Shown one piece after another: positions 12,486-13,884 of a stretch of DNA of 13,884 nucleotides. Each line of letters opens with the position of its first letter. Position 1 is the first letter of the stretch. The DNA is from Baffinella frigidus (lineage: Eukaryota; Cryptophyceae; Cryptomonadales; Baffinellaceae), in assembly GCA_026770585.1 (NCBI GenBank), contig MU646595.1:136025-149908 (forward strand), given 5' to 3'. The translations under genes were made by a program, and so were the position numbers. The notes under the pieces were generated by a model. The model was not told the DNA's origin. It searched no databases and saw nothing but the letters and a program-made list of their open reading frames with translations.

Positions 12486-13170
12486 GGTTTCGAGTTGGCG
12501 CATGAGGGTGGGCGGAGGCTCACATTTTATCAGCTCTCATCACCGACGCCAAGGAATGCTTAGGGTTGAGGGTTGGGGGTTGAGGCTCACATTTTATCCC
12601 CTGTCATCACCGACGCCTTGGCCATCTCGCTCCTCTCCTTCGGGGGACTCTTCTTCCTGCTGAATGTCCACACAGACGTCGAATGTCAACAAATACGTCA
12701 TATGTCAACAGAGATATCGCATGTGAACAACTCTGCATATGTCAACAGAGACATTGTAAGTCAACAACTTCGCATATCTCAACAAACGCACCACCCGTCA
12801 ACAAACAAACGCACAGGGGACAAACGCACCTCTGCTTCACATCTACCGTCTCGGGCTTCTCGTCCTTGACAACACCCTTCACCACCCTCCCAGCCTTCCC
12901 CCCCCGACGAGGCGTTGGAGATGTGCTCCCCTTCCCTTCCTCGCCCCCGCCTCGGCCAGCTGTCGACGGCGGTGTCCCCCTGAGTACGGGGGCAGGGGTG
13001 AGGGGGGTAGGCTGCCACTTGACAGCGCCAATCTCCCTCACATGGCCGAAGATGTGCGCTGTGTACGCATAGCCCCTTGCTCGCTGCCCAACCAAAGCAC
13101 AGCACCCGGCCCCACCCGGCGCGTGCAACCCCTGGTCCGTGGCTGAACACGCACGTTGACAGCCTCCCAA
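10633..13170 (-). CDS. Gene 2: multi-exon protein with TPR-like and coiled-coil-like segments, both ends uncertain
   Basis: Proposed exons on the minus strand, in transcript order: A ending at 12830 (open to about 13170, start unclear), B 12656-12591, C 12074-11978, D 11253-11182, E 10704-10633. Every junction is GT-AG and the phases match (A/B phase 2, B/C phase 2, C/D 0, D/E 0). The product runs from a basic proline-rich region through KKSPPKERSEMAKASVMTG and YRRALAIAPEDPKAFELKME to a charged helical tail (VDALKKEANATKIRLLQEVL, EETRVRDSEMLMFHH). YRRALAIAPEDPKAF looks like half of a TPR repeat. The rest may be coiled coil. I cannot name the family. The initiator and stop codons were not established; a possible first exon with a Kozak-like ATGG lies at 13286 on the minus strand. 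Confidence 0.6.
10738..10813. mobile_element. Foldback MITE family A, copy 4 (short) in an intron of gene 2
   Basis: CACCTCACTCATAAGG on the left pairs with CTTATGAGAGAGGTACC on the right, with GGGGGGGGCGTTTTC before the right arm. Most of the left CGCCCCC part seems deleted, leaving about 76 bp. TATAGGGG and CCCCTGTA mark the ends. Confidence 0.7.
10919..11180 (+). repeat. Two tandem copies of a dispersed ~110-bp repeat (family B) with pieces of gene 2 exon D
   Basis: The units share CTCAGTCxGGTTGxCCGACT, TTCTTAAGT, GTTCCTGGTACAAATTC and TCAACTTTGGA. The first starts near 10927, the second near 11099. A third copy lies in opposite orientation at about 11742-11868 and a fragment may be present at 7487. 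The tandem period includes the copied 3' end of exon D (11056-11106). Confidence 0.7.
11182..11253 (-). CDS. Gene 2 exon D: charged helical exon
   Basis: 72 nt, phase 0 on both sides, between acceptor CCCTAG and donor GTACCCG. It encodes VDALKKEANATKIRLLQEVL then RAKE. Leu and Ile spacing suits an amphipathic or coiled-coil helix. Its 5' end (11345-11321) and 3' end (11106-11056) are both copied outside the exon. The 3' copy carries an in-frame TAA. Confidence 0.6.
11350..11545. repeat. Telomere-like block with alternating strand orientation
   Basis: The + strand reads G-rich (GGTTTAGGGGGTTGAGGG) to about 11391, then C-rich (AAACCCTAAACCCTAAAACC) to about 11454, then G-rich again (TTTAGGGTTTAGGG) to about 11538. 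Adjacent G-rich and C-rich arms can form a hairpin. This is the only long block in the window where orientation switches twice. Confidence 0.8.
11742..11868 (-). repeat. Dispersed repeat family B, inverted copy
   Basis: On the minus strand it starts AGCTCCGCCTCA, continues GACCGACTATTC, GGAGCGGGAAAGAGCC and CACC/TACCAAATTGG, and ends ACTGATACA. It lines up with the + strand from 10919 to about 11050. It sits in the intron after exon C, directly next to the copied exon C end CTCAAGGAGGT. Confidence 0.7.
11872..11990 (-). repeat. Exon C 3'-end duplication flanking a G/C-run tract
   Basis: The exon C end CTCAAGGAG plus donor GT (at 11976-11986) recurs at 11870-11880 on the minus strand, offset 106. 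Between them is a low-complexity CCCCACC-rich tract (about 11885-11935). The arrangement matches the microsatellite-flanking copies in gene 1, though the matching part is short. Confidence 0.55.
11978..12074 (-). CDS. Gene 2 exon C: TPR-like exon
   Basis: 97 nt between TTCAG and GTTCTCC. It encodes YRRALAIAPEDPKAFELKME and then ALALDSSRQLKE. The Y-x-x-A-L-x-I-x-P-x-x-x-x-A pattern matches the second helix of a tetratricopeptide repeat and the turn to the next repeat. The preceding helix would have to come from another exon or be absent. Confidence 0.6.
12345..12490 (-). repeat. CCCTCAA telomere-like array in gene 2 intron B-C
   Basis: On the + strand it reads (GGGTTGA)n, so the C-rich strand is again the sense strand of the gene. 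Variants GGGTGAGAGTTGA and GGTTGATGGTTGA are locally repeated. Confidence 0.85.
12515..12618 (-). repeat. Exon B 3'-end duplication
   Basis: The 3' end of exon B with its donor (12582-12618 on the + strand) is repeated at 12515-12551, offset 67, with about 33 of 37 bases matching. The copy keeps the frame (ASVMRADKM) and the donor GTGAGCC. A short telomere-like piece (GGGTTGAGGGTTGGGGG) lies between. Confidence 0.75.
12591..12656 (-). CDS. Gene 2 exon B: lysine-rich 22-codon exon
   Basis: It lies between acceptor TTCAGCAG and donor GTGAGCC, 66 nt, phases 2 to 2. It encodes KKSPPKERSEMAKASVMTGD followed by K and a split Met codon completed by exon C. Its 3' end is copied again in the following intron. 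Confidence 0.6.
12678..12805. repeat. Minisatellite ATGTCAACA (about 19-bp units) in gene 2 intron A-B
   Basis: Seven or eight units of 17-20 bp contain GTCAACA followed by variable A/C/G-rich sequence and CGCAT or CGTCAT. It lies just outside the exon B acceptor. It is unlike the telomere-like repeats of most other introns. Confidence 0.75.
12830..13170 (-). CDS. Gene 2 exon A: basic, Pro/Gly-rich region
   Basis: An open frame reads RARGYAYTAHIFGHVREIGA, VKWQPTPLTPAPVLRGTPPS and then Gly/Lys-rich sequence ending DEKPETVDVKQ before the donor GTGCGT. The 3' boundary is well supported by the phase match with exon B. The 5' boundary is not. The ARGYA-x-x-AHIFG part is present twice (see the duplication at 13046-13225), so the true start of this exon is unclear. 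Confidence 0.45.
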
Positions 13171-13225
13171 GCCCGAAAATGTGCGCTATGCAAGCATAGC
13201 CCCTCGCTCGCCAACCAAAGTACAG
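13046..13225 (-). repeat. Tandem duplication at the 5' side of gene 2 exon A
   Basis: About 57 bases at 13046-13103 match 13173-13225 (offset about 127), including GTGCGCT, GCATAGCCCC and CCAACCAAAG. On the minus strand both encode RGYA-x-x-AHIFG. One copy may belong to the exon; the other may be upstream or intronic. Confidence 0.7.
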
Positions 13226-13442
13226 CCTCGGCACGTGCGTGTTGAACACGGGCGGACCTGCGGCGGTCGTCGGTGACCACAGCCATGGGAGACCCTTCCC
13301 CTCTTCGAGACGTCAGCGGCGCCGTCGAGAGCGCTTGCACGCTGCTCACCCCCCCCAGTTAAAGCCTTTTTTCGTCTTAATCTCTTCTATCATATCTCTT
13401 CCGGGAGGAGTGTGAGGAGGAGACCGTCGAGAGCGGGTGCAC

Positions 13443-13582
13443 TTATCCGGGAAAACCTATTTTTCTTTCATTTGATGGCAATGAAAATTACTACACAATT
13501 CGTTTTTACTAGTAATTTTAAAAACAATGTTTAGTAATTTCCGTTGCCATCAAATGAAAGGAAAATAGGTTTCCCCGGATAA
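13443..13582. mobile_element. 140-bp MITE with ~51-bp terminal inverted repeats and a 4-bp target duplication
   Basis: The ends (starting TTATCCGGG, running through CTTTCATTTGATGGCAA) are inverted copies with about 47 of 51 matches. The middle is palindromic around TTACTAGTAA. GCAC flanks both sides (13439-13442 and 13583-13586). A related sequence at 13322-13348 (CCGTCGAGAGCGCTTGCACG) reads straight through where the element sits in CCGTCGAGAGCGGGTGCAC, which looks like an empty site and supports a GCAC duplication. No coding capacity. Confidence 0.85.
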
Positions 13583-13640
13583 GCACGCTGCGCAAACACA
13601 CACACCACACGGTAAATGATAGGCGCGGCGGCGCGCGCAG

Positions 13641-13688
13641 GTCACCCACCTAAGAGAGAGAGTGAAGATCAGACCAGGACACCCTCCG
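13641..13688 (+). CDS. Possible isolated exon (low confidence)
   Basis: Sixteen codons (VTHLRERVKIRPGHPP) lie between GCGCGCAG and the consensus donor GTGAGT, phase 0 on both sides. No neighbouring exon was identified, so it may be chance or belong to a gene beyond the window. Confidence 0.25.
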
Positions 13689-13779
13689 GTGAGTGCCGCC
13701 GGCAGTCGCGTGACGTGTTGGCGAACCCCCTCGAATTGAGGGTGGGTGCCACGAGACGTGTCCTCCGCTGGGGTACCAC

Positions 13780-13884
13780 AGGCAAACAGAGTAACACGAC
13801 TGCGAGAAAGCGGGGGGGGGCAAGGTCCACGCGGTTACGGGCAAAACAGAGTAACGGGACTACGCGACACCGAGGGGGGAGGGG
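13780..13884 (+). repeat. Tandem repeat CAAACAGAGTAAC...GACT
   Basis: A unit containing AACAGAGTAAC, GACT and CG/GCGA followed by a G run occurs at about 13783-13820 and again at about 13845-13884 (offset about 60). No gene was recognised here. Confidence 0.6.

Noticed and set aside
11675-12523. 282-codon minus-strand open frame as one protein
   Set aside because: It mixes CCCTCAA repeat translation, exon C and low-complexity Pro/His sequence; only the exon C part looks coding.
13038-13349. Minus-strand frame from MSSVQAL through both copies of the 13046-13225 duplication
   Set aside because: It is in a different frame from exon A, which has phase support, though its second ATG (13286) may still be a start for gene 2.
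1-13884. tRNA or rRNA genes
   Set aside because: No cloverleaf-like or conserved rRNA sequence was recognised by eye; a tRNAscan or covariance search would be decisive.

Overview
The window looks like nuclear DNA of a eukaryotic microalga or other protist. Two genes are broken into many small exons with GT-AG introns. Most introns are filled with degenerate, strand-biased variants of the plant-type telomere repeat (CCCTAAA/TTTAGGG). No bacterial features (Shine-Dalgarno sites, operons) are visible. Cysteine-rich type I membrane proteins with ephrin-receptor-like (GCC2/GCC3) modules and telomere-like introns recall prasinophyte green algae such as Cymbomonas, or dinoflagellates. That placement is an inference from memory, not a search.

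Layout. Positions 1-338 hold telomere-like sequence (a CCCTACA array, then decayed repeats). Positions 339-8491 (+) hold gene 1, with about 23 recognisable exons (about 710 residues visible, 5' end missing). Its product has a long Cys-rich ectodomain, a membrane-proximal domain, one transmembrane helix and a basic cytoplasmic tail with four RRxS motifs. Exon phases agree across essentially every junction, which is the main support for the model. Positions 8494-8600 hold a foldback sequence right after the stop codon. Positions 8600-10630 have no convincing gene. They hold a cluster of foldback (MITE-like) elements and other short repeats. Positions 10633 to about 13170 hold gene 2 on the minus strand, at least five phase-compatible exons encoding a basic linker, a TPR-like helix pair and a charged, probably coiled-coil stretch. 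Positions 13260-13884 hold a 140-bp MITE with long terminal inverted repeats, a possible isolated exon and short tandem repeats.

The most interesting signal is recurrent. In at least seven introns of the two genes, the last few codons of the upstream exon plus the splice donor are copied again 65-155 bp into the intron. In four gene 1 introns a GA/CT microsatellite lies exactly between the two copies. One pair is identical over 61 bp, others are decayed. This could be a record of intron growth or birth by local duplication at the donor site, combined with telomere-like filler whose C-rich strand is nearly always the RNA-sense strand. The two genes show no obvious functional link.
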